This document shows positions 23,435 to 31,574 of a stretch of DNA of 35,187 nucleotides, in pieces. The translations under genes and the position numbers were made by a program. Positions within the stretch are counted from its first letter, which is position 1, and every line of letters begins with the position of its first letter. This stretch comes from Lachnospiraceae bacterium UBA7143. Its GTDB lineage: Bacteria; Bacillota; Clostridia; Lachnospirales; Lachnospiraceae. The stretch covers positions 1 to 35,187 of the forward strand of contig DKWV01000027.1 of the NCBI GenBank assembly GCA_002491905.1. Direction: 5' to 3'. The notes under the pieces are model-generated. The model was given only the letters and a program-made list of their open reading frames with translations. It made no database searches and had not been told where the DNA came from.

Positions 23435-24583
23435 TTATCCCTTCACCGCGCGTCCCGACTTAATCACCTCAAGAAGGGCAAATTTCCCGTCCGCAACCAG
23501 GATATCCGCACGCCGCCCCGGCTGCAGAACACCGCACTCCTCTTCCAGGCCAACCGCCTCGGCCGGGTTGCGCGTAGCCGCCCTGACCGCCTCCTCTTTG
23601 GGAACGCCCATCTGAATCGCCGTTCTCATGCAGTCATACAGATTGGTGGCGCTCCCCGCTATGGTGCCGTCTTTCAATAACGCCCGGTTGCCCCTGACGG
23701 TCACAGGCTGACCACCCAGCGCATACTCCCCGTCCTCCATGCCTGTCGCCATCATGCTGTCGCTGATTAAGACCATACGCTCCGCCCCGAAAAGTTTGAA
23801 CGTACTCTTCACCACACAGGGGTGGATGTGGATACCGTCACAGATTAACTCCACTCTCGTTTTCTCATCCTCCGCCGCCGCACCGATGACGCCGGGCTTT
23901 CTGTGGGTGAAGGGCGGCATTGCGTTATACAGATGCGTCACATGATGCACTCCCGCCTCCATCGCCGCCTTCGCCGTCTCATAGTCAGCGCAGGTGTGGG
24001 CTATGGAAAAGCGGAACTCTCCCGCGCCATCCCTGATCAACTCCATAGCACCATCCTCTTCCGGCGCCACCACCGCCATGCGGATCATCCCCTTCGCTGC
24101 CTGCTGGAGTCTGCGCAGCATAGCCAGATCAGGCTTGTGTATATAGGCGGGATTCTGCGCACCCTTTTTCTCTTCAGAAATAAAAGGCCCTTCCAGATAA
24201 ATTCCTCTCAAAACATCTTTCACCGGAATATCCCCCGGTAAAGTTTCCGTCTCCGCCGCCTCTGCGCCCGCCGCACAGATCCCCAGCAGCTGCTCCTCGG
24301 AAAGTGTCATGGTGGCCGGACAGATCGTCGTCGTACCGTGCGTCATCTCATAAGAAGCGATGGCACGTACCGCCTCCGCTGTGCCGTCGCAGAAATCATA
24401 GCCTGCACAGCCGTGAAAATGAATATCAACCAGCCCGGGAAGAATATAGGTCTGCGTCTCCTTATCTGTAAGCATTTTCGCTTCACACCGTTCCATCCGC
24501 CCAATCCATTCTCCCTCTATAGTGATCTCTCCCGGTTCAAAGCACATCCTTTCGGTATAAATCATTCCCCTGATTGTACGCAT
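23435..24583 (-). CDS. nagA: N-acetylglucosamine-6-phosphate deacetylase
   Basis: A 382-residue amidohydrolase that converts GlcNAc-6-P to GlcN-6-P and acetate in the cytosol. Seen: HFHG at about residues 54-57, LEGPFIS, AHTCADYE, HLYNAMPPFTHRKPG, DGIHIHP and the catalytic Asp in LISDSMMATG. It is downstream of nagB by 45 bases with its own AAGGAG site, forming the last step pair of the amino-sugar locus. Length is normal for the family. Confidence 0.96.
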   Translation of the reverse strand: MRTIRGMIYTERMCFEPGEITIEGEWIGRMERCEAKMLTDKETQTYILPGLVDIHFHGCAGYDFCDGTAEAVRAIASYEMTHGTTTICPATMTLSEEQLLGICAAGAEAAETETLPGDIPVKDVLRGIYLEGPFISEEKKGAQNPAYIHKPDLAMLRRLQQAAKGMIRMAVVAPEEDGAMELIRDGAGEFRFSIAHTCADYETAKAAMEAGVHHVTHLYNAMPPFTHRKPGVIGAAAEDEKTRVELICDGIHIHPCVVKSTFKLFGAERMVLISDSMMATGMEDGEYALGGQPVTVRGNRALLKDGTIAGSATNLYDCMRTAIQMGVPKEEAVRAATRNPAEAVGLEEECGVLQPGRRADILVADGKFALLEVIKSGRAVKG

Positions 24584-24628
24584 CTGCTCTCTCCTTTCTA
24601 CCCTGCCTCCGTCAGTTCCTGACTCTGT

Positions 24629-25360
24629 TTATCGCGGAAATCCCGCAAGCGCCGCTTCGTCCCCCACCAGAGTCACATCGTTGTGAAGCTGCAGCACTGA
24701 TGCAGGCACCTCCGGCGTGATCGGACCCGTGAAAGCTCTCTTCACGATCTCGTTCTTGCTCTCACCGCTGACGATCACCACTATCTTTTTCGCCTGCATA
24801 ATGGATTTAATTCCCATAGTATAAGCCTCTGTGGGTACCTCATCTATAGAAGCAAAAAACCGCGCGTTGGCCTGCCTTGTGTTCTCTGAGAGCGTCACAC
24901 AGTGGGTCTCCTTCTCAAAGGCGCTGCCTGGCTCGTTAAAGCCGATATGCCCGTTGTGCCCCAGCCCCAGGATCTGCAGATCCACACCGCCGTGGGCATG
25001 TATGATGTCCTCGTAATCCCGGCACGCCTTCTCCTTATCCGGCTCCAGCCCGTCCGGCACAAAAGTATTCTTCTTATCAATATTAATGGAGTCAAACAGG
25101 TGCTTATTCATAAAGTAGCGGTAGCTCTGGTCATTCTCTGGCGAAAGCCCCCTGTATTCATCCAGATTAATGCTGTGTACCTGTGAAAAGTCCAGATCCC
25201 CCTTCTCATACCAGCGAATGAGCTGCTCATAGGTTCCAATAGGCGTGGAGCCTGTCGCCAGCCCCAGCACACAGTCCGGTTTCATAATAACCTGCGCCGA
25301 TATGATGTTCGCCGCGACGCGGCTTGCGTGATAATAATCTGCTGCACAATATACTCTCAT
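24629..25360 (-). CDS. nagB: Glucosamine-6-phosphate deaminase
   Basis: A 243-residue enzyme that converts GlcN-6-P to fructose-6-P and ammonia. Seen: GLATGSTPIGTYEQL, the catalytic Asp region NLDEYRGLSPENDQSYR, the LGLGHNGHIGFNEPG loop with the catalytic His, and IMQAKKIVVIVSGE. It is short like Bacillus NagB and lacks the C-terminal allosteric extension of the E. coli enzyme. GGAGGTAAAATT precedes the ATG. The stop of the broken response regulator is 21 bases upstream, so it likely shares that transcript. Confidence 0.97.
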   Translation of the reverse strand: MRVYCAADYYHASRVAANIISAQVIMKPDCVLGLATGSTPIGTYEQLIRWYEKGDLDFSQVHSINLDEYRGLSPENDQSYRYFMNKHLFDSINIDKKNTFVPDGLEPDKEKACRDYEDIIHAHGGVDLQILGLGHNGHIGFNEPGSAFEKETHCVTLSENTRQANARFFASIDEVPTEAYTMGIKSIMQAKKIVVIVSGESKNEIVKRAFTGPITPEVPASVLQLHNDVTLVGDEAALAGFPR

Positions 25361-25381
25361 AATTTTACCTCCATCCTGTCC

Positions 25382-26163
25382 TCAATGTGTATTCCGGTAT
25401 TCCCCCGCGGACATACCCTCCATCTTTTTAAAAACCCGCGAGAAATGCGCCAGATCCTGGAAACCTACCATCTCCGCCACATCGCAGATCCGAAGGGAAG
25501 GATCTTTTAGCAGTTCCTTCGACCGGTCCATGCGTGCGCCGTTTAAGATATCGGAAAATGTTTTCCGGTATGCTTATTTAAAAGTTTTGACAGATGCCAC
25601 TGGCTGACATACACCTGATCAGCCACATCGGAAAGCCGCAGTTTCTCCTTGGAATTGCTTCGGATATACTCCAGCGCATTGTTGACAATAAAGCTGTTCG
25701 CTTCGCTGTTCTCCTCCGTTTCCGCCTCTTCCGGGGGCTCTCCCGTCCCTGTTTCCCCAGGCGCAGGGTTCAGCACGGGCATCTGCATCTGGTCCAGCCG
25801 CTTCGTCACGGCCTCGACCGCCTCCTCCAGCTCGTTCATTTTAGATGGCTTTAACAAAAATCTGGATACCCCAAGTTCAATCGCCTGTCTCGCGTATTCA
25901 AACTCCCTGTACCCTGTCAGGATGATAAGCTGCATATCAGGAAACTCCGACTTTAACCCCGCAATCATTCCCAATCCGTCCATCTTCGGCATATTGATGT
26001 CCGTGATCACGATATCCGGCCTCTTTTCGCGGATCAGTTCCATCCCTTCCTTTCCATCGCCCGCAGTTCCGGCCACCCGACAGTTCCACTTTCCCCACGC
26101 CATTGTCTTGGACAATCCCTCTACGATCAATGGTTCATCATCGATAATTGCCACTTTGTACAT
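25382..26163 (-). pseudogene. YesN-type response regulator, frameshifted in the AraC domain
   Basis: A CheY-like receiver plus AraC-type regulator partnered with the YesM-like kinase in this locus. Receiver: IIDDEP acidic pair, phospho-Asp in VITDINMPKMDG, LTGYREF and LLKPSK. A Pro/Glu-rich linker leads into the HTH (LRLSDVADQVYVSQWHLSKLLNKHTGKHF). There the frame breaks: it ends after three more codons (PIS) with a stop at 25543-25545. One missing base in the AAAA run at 25555-25558 (TTTT on the coding strand) would restore a continuation of about 58 residues (DILNGARMDRSKELL..., second helix ICDVAEMVGFQDLAHFSRVF) to a TGA at 25382. Total length 782 bases is one short of an intact gene. Start 26163 has AGGAG seven bases upstream. 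Confidence 0.85.
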
Positions 26164-26194
26164 TCCAATCTCCTCACAGGATTCCGTTATCTTC

Positions 26195-26223
26195 ATGATA
26201 CCGAAATCCCCTGCAAATGTCTA
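26195..26223 (-). promoter_or_regulatory. Sigma-A promoter of the response regulator-nagBA unit
   Basis: TAGACA (26218-26223) and TATCAT (26195-26200) on the minus strand, each 5/6 to consensus, are separated by exactly 17 bases. The leader to the ATG at 26163 would be about 25 bases with a good ribosome binding site. This suggests that the regulator, nagB and nagA can be expressed apart from the transporter. Confidence 0.6.
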
Positions 26224-26263
26224 TTGTTCTTTTATCCTATTTCCCGAATCCACGCGTAGAAAG

Positions 26264-27124
26264 TTAACCTTTGACTGCACCAGCGATCATACCTTTAATA
26301 ATATATTTCTGCAGGCAGCAGTATACGATAATCACCGGGACAATAATCAGCGCCACCACCGCAGCCATCAGACCGTAATCGGTTCCCTCTTTAGCGCTGA
26401 TGTTGTTTAACATCATGGTGATGCTGTACATATCCGGTCTTCTTAAGAAGAAGGACTGGGTGAACAGGTCATTATAACTCCAGAGGAAGGAGAAAATCGC
26501 CACCGTCGCAAAGGAAGGTTTCGTCAAAGGCATAATCACCTTGAAGTAAATCTGGAACGCGTTGCATCCCTCCATGTACGCCGCTTCCTCCAGTTCAACA
26601 GGCAGTCCCCTGATATAGCCAGTCAAAACCACTATGGCGAAGGCCAGATTGCCGGCCACCTGCGGCAGAATCACGGACAGCATGTTGCGCAGCCAGCTTC
26701 CTGTGTTGGCAATCCCCCACTGGAACTCCATCTGGAATACTGCTATGACCGTGGCAAACGCTGGAAACATCATGGCGCCGATCACAAGGGAGTTAATCAG
26801 GTTGGAACCGGGAAATTTATACCGGGCAAGGGCATAGGCGCCCATCCCTGCCAACAGCACCACCAGCAGCGCCACCATCGTGGAAATAAACAGGCTGCTC
26901 TTATATGCCCCGAAGATGTCCGTTGTCTCAAAAGCCTTCCGGAAGTTCGCCGTCGTGAACAGATCTCCGAACGGAAGCGCAAAAGAGTTTTCCAGAATCT
27001 TATTCTTGGCCTTGAAGGAGTTCTGTATCACCCAGAGTATCGGGTAAATTGTCGTTATAGCCCAAATAATCAGAACCGCATACACCACGATCAGTCCGGG
27101 TGACATTCTCTTTTTCTTAGTCAT
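26264..27124 (-). CDS. Carbohydrate ABC transporter permease (MalG/CUT1 type)
   Basis: A 286-residue inner-membrane permease with six helices. The EAA loop reads EEAAYMEGCNAFQIYFKVIMPLTKP at about residues 185-210, and the protein ends with the usual short tail (GMIAGAVKG), typical of the second permease of CUT1 sugar importers. GGAGGAGGG precedes the ATG. It follows the MalF-type permease by 15 bases. No ATP-binding gene is in the locus, so it must use a shared ATPase. Confidence 0.93.
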   Translation of the reverse strand: MTKKKRMSPGLIVVYAVLIIWAITTIYPILWVIQNSFKAKNKILENSFALPFGDLFTTANFRKAFETTDIFGAYKSSLFISTMVALLVVLLAGMGAYALARYKFPGSNLINSLVIGAMMFPAFATVIAVFQMEFQWGIANTGSWLRNMLSVILPQVAGNLAFAIVVLTGYIRGLPVELEEAAYMEGCNAFQIYFKVIMPLTKPSFATVAIFSFLWSYNDLFTQSFFLRRPDMYSITMMLNNISAKEGTDYGLMAAVVALIIVPVIIVYCCLQKYIIKGMIAGAVKG

Positions 27125-27139
27125 AGTTCATCCCTCCTC

Positions 27140-28027
27140 CTAATAATCTTTCTCTCGGAAAATCGCATTGACAATCTTGGCGAGCACCACGCCCAGCACC
27201 ACGATCAGCACCGCCAGAGCCGCGCCGTAATCCACGTTCTTCGTCTCCATCGTGTGGTAATACATATATGTGCCGGTCAGGAAAGTGGATTTCAGCGGCA
27301 TCCCCTTGGGGAACATCACCCAGGGAAGGTCAAATACCTTGAGCGCTCCTGTAACCGCCAGAACGCTGCAGGTGCAGATCACATTGTGGAGCAGGGGAAC
27401 TGATATATAGCGCACCCGCTGCAGGGCCGTCGCGCCGTCAATCCTTGCCGCCTCATACAGCTCGTCAGAAATATTGTTAAGTCCCGTCACAAGAATGACA
27501 AAGTAGAAGCCCACATACTGCCACATAACCGGCGCCATCATCGTGACGAGGGCGATCCCCTCCGCCTTCCAGTCCGTCAGGTTCTGCTTGCCTAAAATTT
27601 CCAGGATCTGGTTAATCATGCCCTTATCGCGGAGAAAGATCAGATTGAACATCAGACCTAAAGCTGTCGCGGAAATCACGATGGGGAAAAAAAACACGGT
27701 TCTGAAAAACTGTTTTCCCCTGCCGATATTGTCCACCATCAGCGCCAGCACGATGGCGATCCCCACCTGCCCTACCAGCGTGACGAGCATCATGATGATC
27801 GTATTCTTCACGGATGTCCACACGTAAGGGTCGTGCAGCATCTCCTCGTAGTTGGTATACCACGGCGTATTAAATTCAGTCGCCGACGCACCGAGCTGTT
27901 TCAGGTGCATAAAGCTGTTAAGTATATTTTTGAAAAACGGATAATAAAGGAACACGATCATGAACAGAAACGCCGGAAGCAGGAACGCCAGTGCCGGCTT
28001 TTTATTTCTATATATATTAGCTCCCAT
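27140..28027 (-). CDS. Carbohydrate ABC transporter permease (MalF/CUT1 type)
   Basis: A 295-residue permease from the ATG at 28027 (MGANIYRNKKPALAF), with GGAGG seven bases upstream; the longer open frame would run back through the intergenic hairpin and is rejected. Six transmembrane helices and the EAA loop (YEAARIDGATALQRVRYISVPLL) are seen. It pairs with the following MalG-type permease. Substrate is inferred from the neighbouring enzymes to be a GlcNAc-containing disaccharide. Confidence 0.93.
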   Translation of the reverse strand: MGANIYRNKKPALAFLLPAFLFMIVFLYYPFFKNILNSFMHLKQLGASATEFNTPWYTNYEEMLHDPYVWTSVKNTIIMMLVTLVGQVGIAIVLALMVDNIGRGKQFFRTVFFFPIVISATALGLMFNLIFLRDKGMINQILEILGKQNLTDWKAEGIALVTMMAPVMWQYVGFYFVILVTGLNNISDELYEAARIDGATALQRVRYISVPLLHNVICTCSVLAVTGALKVFDLPWVMFPKGMPLKSTFLTGTYMYYHTMETKNVDYGAALAVLIVVLGVVLAKIVNAIFREKDY

Positions 28028-28062
28028 AAGCCACCTCCACACTTTCCCCAATTCTTTTTCAA

Positions 28063-28089
28063 AAGAGGCAGGGTGATCCCCTGCCCCTT
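28063..28089 (-). terminator. Stem-loop between binding protein and permease genes
   Basis: On the minus strand, AAGGGGCAGGG (28079-28089) pairs over 11 positions, with one G-U, with CCCTGCCTCTT (28063-28073) across a 5-base loop; a short run of T follows. Such stem-loops after sugar-binding protein genes are commonly partial terminators or 3' stabilisers that keep the binding protein in excess of the permeases. Confidence 0.65.
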
Positions 28090-28109
28090 CAAATACTCTC
28101 TTATGTGAT

Positions 28110-29528
28110 TTACTGATTGTGGTACGCCTCAAGGCCTTCCGCCACCGCGTCTTCTGCTGCCACTCTTCCTGTCACGATCTCTGGCATGCCGTCGAAGGTG
28201 GACACGCGGCAGTCGCCCGAGAACAGATCCTGCACTGCGCCTGTCAGGGATGTGGTACCCGCCATCATGTTCATCGCCTTGATCTGCAGGCTGTTGAACT
28301 GTGAGGAGTCAACTTCCGGCGCATTTTTCAGTGCGGACGCACCATGCTGCGCAAACTTGGGAACCATCTCATCAGAAGTCAGATACTCTACAAAACTCAC
28401 TGCCGCCGCTCTCTTTGCAGGGTCATCCCATGCCTTTCTTGTGATAAAGTAGCCGGAGGAAAGACCGCCTATCAGATCGGTTGCCTTTCTGTCACCCTTG
28501 CCGGGCACATAGGTTACGTCAAACTTATCTAACTTTGCGGAATCCAGGGTTGTCGGATCGTTCGGGTCGGACTGGCAGGAGTTTACGATACCGCCGACTT
28601 TCCATGAACCGTCAATCAGGAACGCCGCCTTGCCTTCCGTGAACATTGCGAAAGTCTCGTCATCCGTTGCGGAGAGGGTGTTCTCCGGGAAGTATCCCAA
28701 CTCATACAGTTCCTTGATATCGTTCATGCCCGCAACCCATGCCTGACCGTTCTCATCGCCTGCACTCTCCGGGATCTCCAGATGCGTTGCCGGAGACTGG
28801 TTGTTAAAGATTGCGAACTCCCACCAGTAATGAGGGATATTGCCGAGAGCCGCCGCGATGGGCGCGTAGCCCGCCGCCTTAATCTTCTCGCAGTCCGCCT
28901 TAAACTGATCCATCGTGTAATCTGCACCGGGCATTGCGACACCCGCTTCCTCAAGGATCTCGGTGTTTACAAACATTGCCTCCCAGTAACCGTTTGCCGG
29001 CACCGCGTATTTCTTGCCGTCTACCAGAGATGCGGCAATCAGGTCCTCGTTCATGTTGGACGCGTAATCCGGGTACTCCGCGCGGATCTCATCAATCGAA
29101 ACCACCTTGCCCGCCTCGATAAAGCTGTTGGAGTCCGCCCCGTTGAAGAAGAACAGCACATCCGGCTCGGATCCCGTCTCAAAGTCTGTCGCCACCCTTG
29201 TCTTGAATGTCTCGTCCGCGGTTGCGGAGGTGTCAACCACCGCATTGCCTGTCTCTGCCTCCCATCCCTTCACTGCGTCCTTATAGTTCTGTGCATTGGA
29301 GTCCTCGCCCGCGAAAGTGGTGGTCACCACCAGCTCTACGGAGCCGGATGTCTCCGCCGCAGGTGCGCCTGCGTCCTCTTCGCCCGCGTCTGCCGCTGCG
29401 TCCGCTGCAGGTGCCTGTGTACCGGCATCTTCTGTGCCGCCTGTACTTGCTGTGTTACCGCCGCCGCATGCTGTCACGGATAATGCCATAGCTCCTGCCA
29501 GCACTGTTGCCATTAATTTTCTCTTCAT
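28110..29528 (-). CDS. Extracellular sugar-binding lipoprotein of an ABC importer
   Basis: A 472-residue solute-binding protein. Signal peptide with lipobox VTAC (acyl Cys at 21), then an Ala/Gly/Asp-rich linker (about residues 25-62) and a family 1-type fold with FLIDGSWKVGG, VLFFFNGADSNSF and GLSSGYFITRKAWDDPAKR. Start ATG at 29528 has GGGAGGAG seven bases upstream; the longer open frame reads into the kinase gene's spacer. It lies upstream of two permeases. The ligand cannot be read from the sequence; the neighbours suggest N,N'-diacetylchitobiose or similar. Confidence 0.92.
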   Translation of the reverse strand: MKRKLMATVLAGAMALSVTACGGGNTASTGGTEDAGTQAPAADAAADAGEEDAGAPAAETSGSVELVVTTTFAGEDSNAQNYKDAVKGWEAETGNAVVDTSATADETFKTRVATDFETGSEPDVLFFFNGADSNSFIEAGKVVSIDEIRAEYPDYASNMNEDLIAASLVDGKKYAVPANGYWEAMFVNTEILEEAGVAMPGADYTMDQFKADCEKIKAAGYAPIAAALGNIPHYWWEFAIFNNQSPATHLEIPESAGDENGQAWVAGMNDIKELYELGYFPENTLSATDDETFAMFTEGKAAFLIDGSWKVGGIVNSCQSDPNDPTTLDSAKLDKFDVTYVPGKGDRKATDLIGGLSSGYFITRKAWDDPAKRAAAVSFVEYLTSDEMVPKFAQHGASALKNAPEVDSSQFNSLQIKAMNMMAGTTSLTGAVQDLFSGDCRVSTFDGMPEIVTGRVAAEDAVAEGLEAYHNQ

Positions 29529-29588
29529 CTTTTCTCCTCCCTTTCGTTTCCGTCTGGTGCTTTTTGTTTGGTTGTTGTTTATGTACTT

Positions 29589-29617
29589 ATCATACATCGG
29601 AAACAGGGCCCGGAAAA
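29589..29617 (-). promoter_or_regulatory. Possible promoter of the binding-protein gene
   Basis: TATGAT (29589-29594, minus strand) lies 17 bases from a weak TTTTCC (29612-29617). It would give a leader of about 55 bases. The 115-base spacer between kinase and binding-protein genes makes a promoter here plausible. No clear regulator operator was recognised. Confidence 0.35.
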
Positions 29618-29643
29618 TTGTTGGTATTGTCCTTTTTTGCCTT

Positions 29644-31437
29644 TTATTGTTCGGTTGGCGCATCTATTTTGAGCAAAATTGTGCTGACCGTATTTTCCTC
29701 CTCGCCGCCGTTTATAAACAATCCACAATCCGATCCGTATATCATCTTAAGTCTCTGGTCAACATTACGAATCCCCAGACTGACGCGCTTCTCTTTTGAC
29801 AGCTCAATGTCCTGTGACAGGATCCTGTCGATCCTCTTCCTGTCCTCCTTTGTCAGGCGGCCGTTGTCCTCCACTTCAATACACAGATACCCGTCCTCCC
29901 GCTCAAACAGCCTGACCTCCAGCCTTCCCTGCTCGGTGGTATCCATGCCGTGCTCCACCGCATTCTCCACAATGGGCTGGATAATCAGCCGAGGCACCTG
30001 TACCGTCAGCAGCCGCTCATCAATCTTCTTCGTACACTGAAATTTCGCTCCAAACCGCTGGGAAGTAATATATAAATAGGCATCCGCATATACCATTTCC
30101 TCCTCCACCGTATGGAACTGTGCCTCCTTCCGGTTCATGGTCTCCCCCAGCATGGTGGAGAGCGCCTCGATCATCCCACTCACCTTATAATTCCCGTTCA
30201 GACGCGCCTCCCAGTTGATCGCCTCCAGCGTATTATTCAGAAAATGCGGGTTGATCTGGGACTGCAGCGCCATGATTTTCGCATCCCGCAAAGCGATTTC
30301 CTCCAGATAAATCTTGTCGAACTGGTTTTTAAGCTGCCGGGACATGTGGTTGAAGGAGTCCTTCATATGATAAAATTCCTCGTTGTCCTCCTCGTTCGTG
30401 ATCTGTATGCCCAGTTTTCCCTCTCTGACTGCATCGGAGGCAGCTATGATATCTCCCAGCGGTACAGTCACCTTGTTATGGAAGAAACGCATCATCTGTA
30501 TGACAAGCGGAACCATGAAAACCAGCAATAGCAGGAAAAAATACCACATCGCGGACATCTCGGCATATGTCACGCTGTTGTCCAGACTTACCCGGAGAAT
30601 CATAGTTCCGCCATATGTCCTGATTCTGCGGTACGCGTGGGAATACCCACCGCCTTTGTACTCGTACAGGGCATCCCGATCCCCGAGGACATTTACAATA
30701 TAATCATAGTCATGCTCCCTATGTCCCTCGTTCTCCCGTCCGCCGGGCACGAGCAACTCGCCGTTCCAGTACAGGGCTGCATCCGCATAGCCCCATATTC
30801 CCGCATAGCTTGCCATCAGCGATTCCCGGTCCAGCTCCAGAGCCAGTACCGCGTAGGGGACAAACTTAGAGGTCACCAGATTTCTGACCATATAAATTTT
30901 CCCTTCCACTCCCACAAGCGTAGTACCTGTATCCAGCGTGCTAGCCACCTCCAACACTTTCTCCCTGGCCTTTGTGTTGAAGAACTGGACATTCTGATAG
31001 GTTCCCGCATTGCTGTAATTTATGGCATAAGCGGAAATTTCCGGATTCTCCAGTACAACAAGCATCGCCGCTATTAAATTATCGTCACAGCCATACTGCT
31101 CGTTCAAATACTGTTTCAGCTTCTTTTCAAACCCGACCGCATTCTCTTTCTCCAGATACTCCTTATAAAGCTCCACGATCACGGCCTTATAGGAGGCATC
31201 CTTGGAAACCTGCTCGCAATCCTTGAGCTGATACTCCATAATCTCCTCCGTCTTTTCCACGGATGCCAGAATGGTCTGCTCCACCTGTCCGAGCACATTT
31301 CTGGTCATGATAAAGACAACCAGACAGATCATGATAAACAACGGCAAAAACCACCCAAACACGAGCCGCCTCACCATGCTCCATCTGAGTGATTTTCTCC
31401 TTCTGGGATTCCTGTTCTCTTTTCCCGCCGTATCCAT
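29644..31437 (-). CDS. YesM-type sensor histidine kinase
   Basis: A 597-residue membrane kinase. One helix at about residues 25-45, an extracytoplasmic sensor domain of about 240 residues, a second helix near residues 298-318, a HAMP-like segment (VPLGDIIAASDAVREGKLG), then the His_kinase domain with the phospho-acceptor in LQSQINPHFLNNTLEAI and an ATPase domain (PIVENAVEHG, VEDNGRL, SLGIRNVDQRL). It should phosphorylate the YesN-type regulator encoded downstream; such pairs sense extracellular sugars or their binding protein. The ribosome binding site GGGAGGG is unusually close (two bases) to the ATG. Confidence 0.93.
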   Translation of the reverse strand: MDTAGKENRNPRRRKSLRWSMVRRLVFGWFLPLFIMICLVVFIMTRNVLGQVEQTILASVEKTEEIMEYQLKDCEQVSKDASYKAVIVELYKEYLEKENAVGFEKKLKQYLNEQYGCDDNLIAAMLVVLENPEISAYAINYSNAGTYQNVQFFNTKAREKVLEVASTLDTGTTLVGVEGKIYMVRNLVTSKFVPYAVLALELDRESLMASYAGIWGYADAALYWNGELLVPGGRENEGHREHDYDYIVNVLGDRDALYEYKGGGYSHAYRRIRTYGGTMILRVSLDNSVTYAEMSAMWYFFLLLLVFMVPLVIQMMRFFHNKVTVPLGDIIAASDAVREGKLGIQITNEEDNEEFYHMKDSFNHMSRQLKNQFDKIYLEEIALRDAKIMALQSQINPHFLNNTLEAINWEARLNGNYKVSGMIEALSTMLGETMNRKEAQFHTVEEEMVYADAYLYITSQRFGAKFQCTKKIDERLLTVQVPRLIIQPIVENAVEHGMDTTEQGRLEVRLFEREDGYLCIEVEDNGRLTKEDRKRIDRILSQDIELSKEKRVSLGIRNVDQRLKMIYGSDCGLFINGGEEENTVSTILLKIDAPTEQ

Positions 31438-31458
31438 AGCCCTCCCATCCTTTTCCCT

Positions 31459-31498
31459 GCGGCAGCCCGGCTTTTGTCCTCCCGGGATGCCGCTTTTT
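31459..31498 (+). terminator. Plus-strand intrinsic terminator with no gene assigned
   Basis: GCGGCAGCCCGG (31459-31470) pairs with CCGGGATGCCGC (31482-31493), with one mismatch, over an 11-base loop and is followed by TTTTT (31494-31498). This is a standard terminator for transcription on plus, but both neighbouring genes are on minus. On minus it is merely a leader hairpin of the kinase mRNA. Confidence 0.6.
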
Positions 31499-31532
31499 AT
31501 CCTATTTAGGAAAATACTCCACGTATGGATTT

Positions 31533-31538
31533 ATTATA
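31533..31538 (-). promoter_or_regulatory. Possible -10 element of the sensor kinase gene
   Basis: A perfect TATAAT on the minus strand, about 95 bases before the kinase start codon, in a 137-base spacer. No acceptable -35 was found at 16-18 bases, so an activator would be needed if it is real. Confidence 0.3.
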
Positions 31539-31574
31539 TCCGATGTTCCGGTTTCCTGCACTCCTTTCTTTTTC

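Noticed and set aside
25555..25562. Programmed ribosomal frameshift in the response regulator
   Set aside because: No recognised slippery heptamer with a downstream structure was found, and AraC-type regulators are not known to use one; indel or sequencing error is simpler. Kept as a minor alternative only.
28782..29483. Plus-strand open frame with Cys/Arg-rich sequence opposite the binding-protein gene
   Set aside because: Shadow of a real lipoprotein gene; composition reflects the complement of the Ala/Gly-rich linker.
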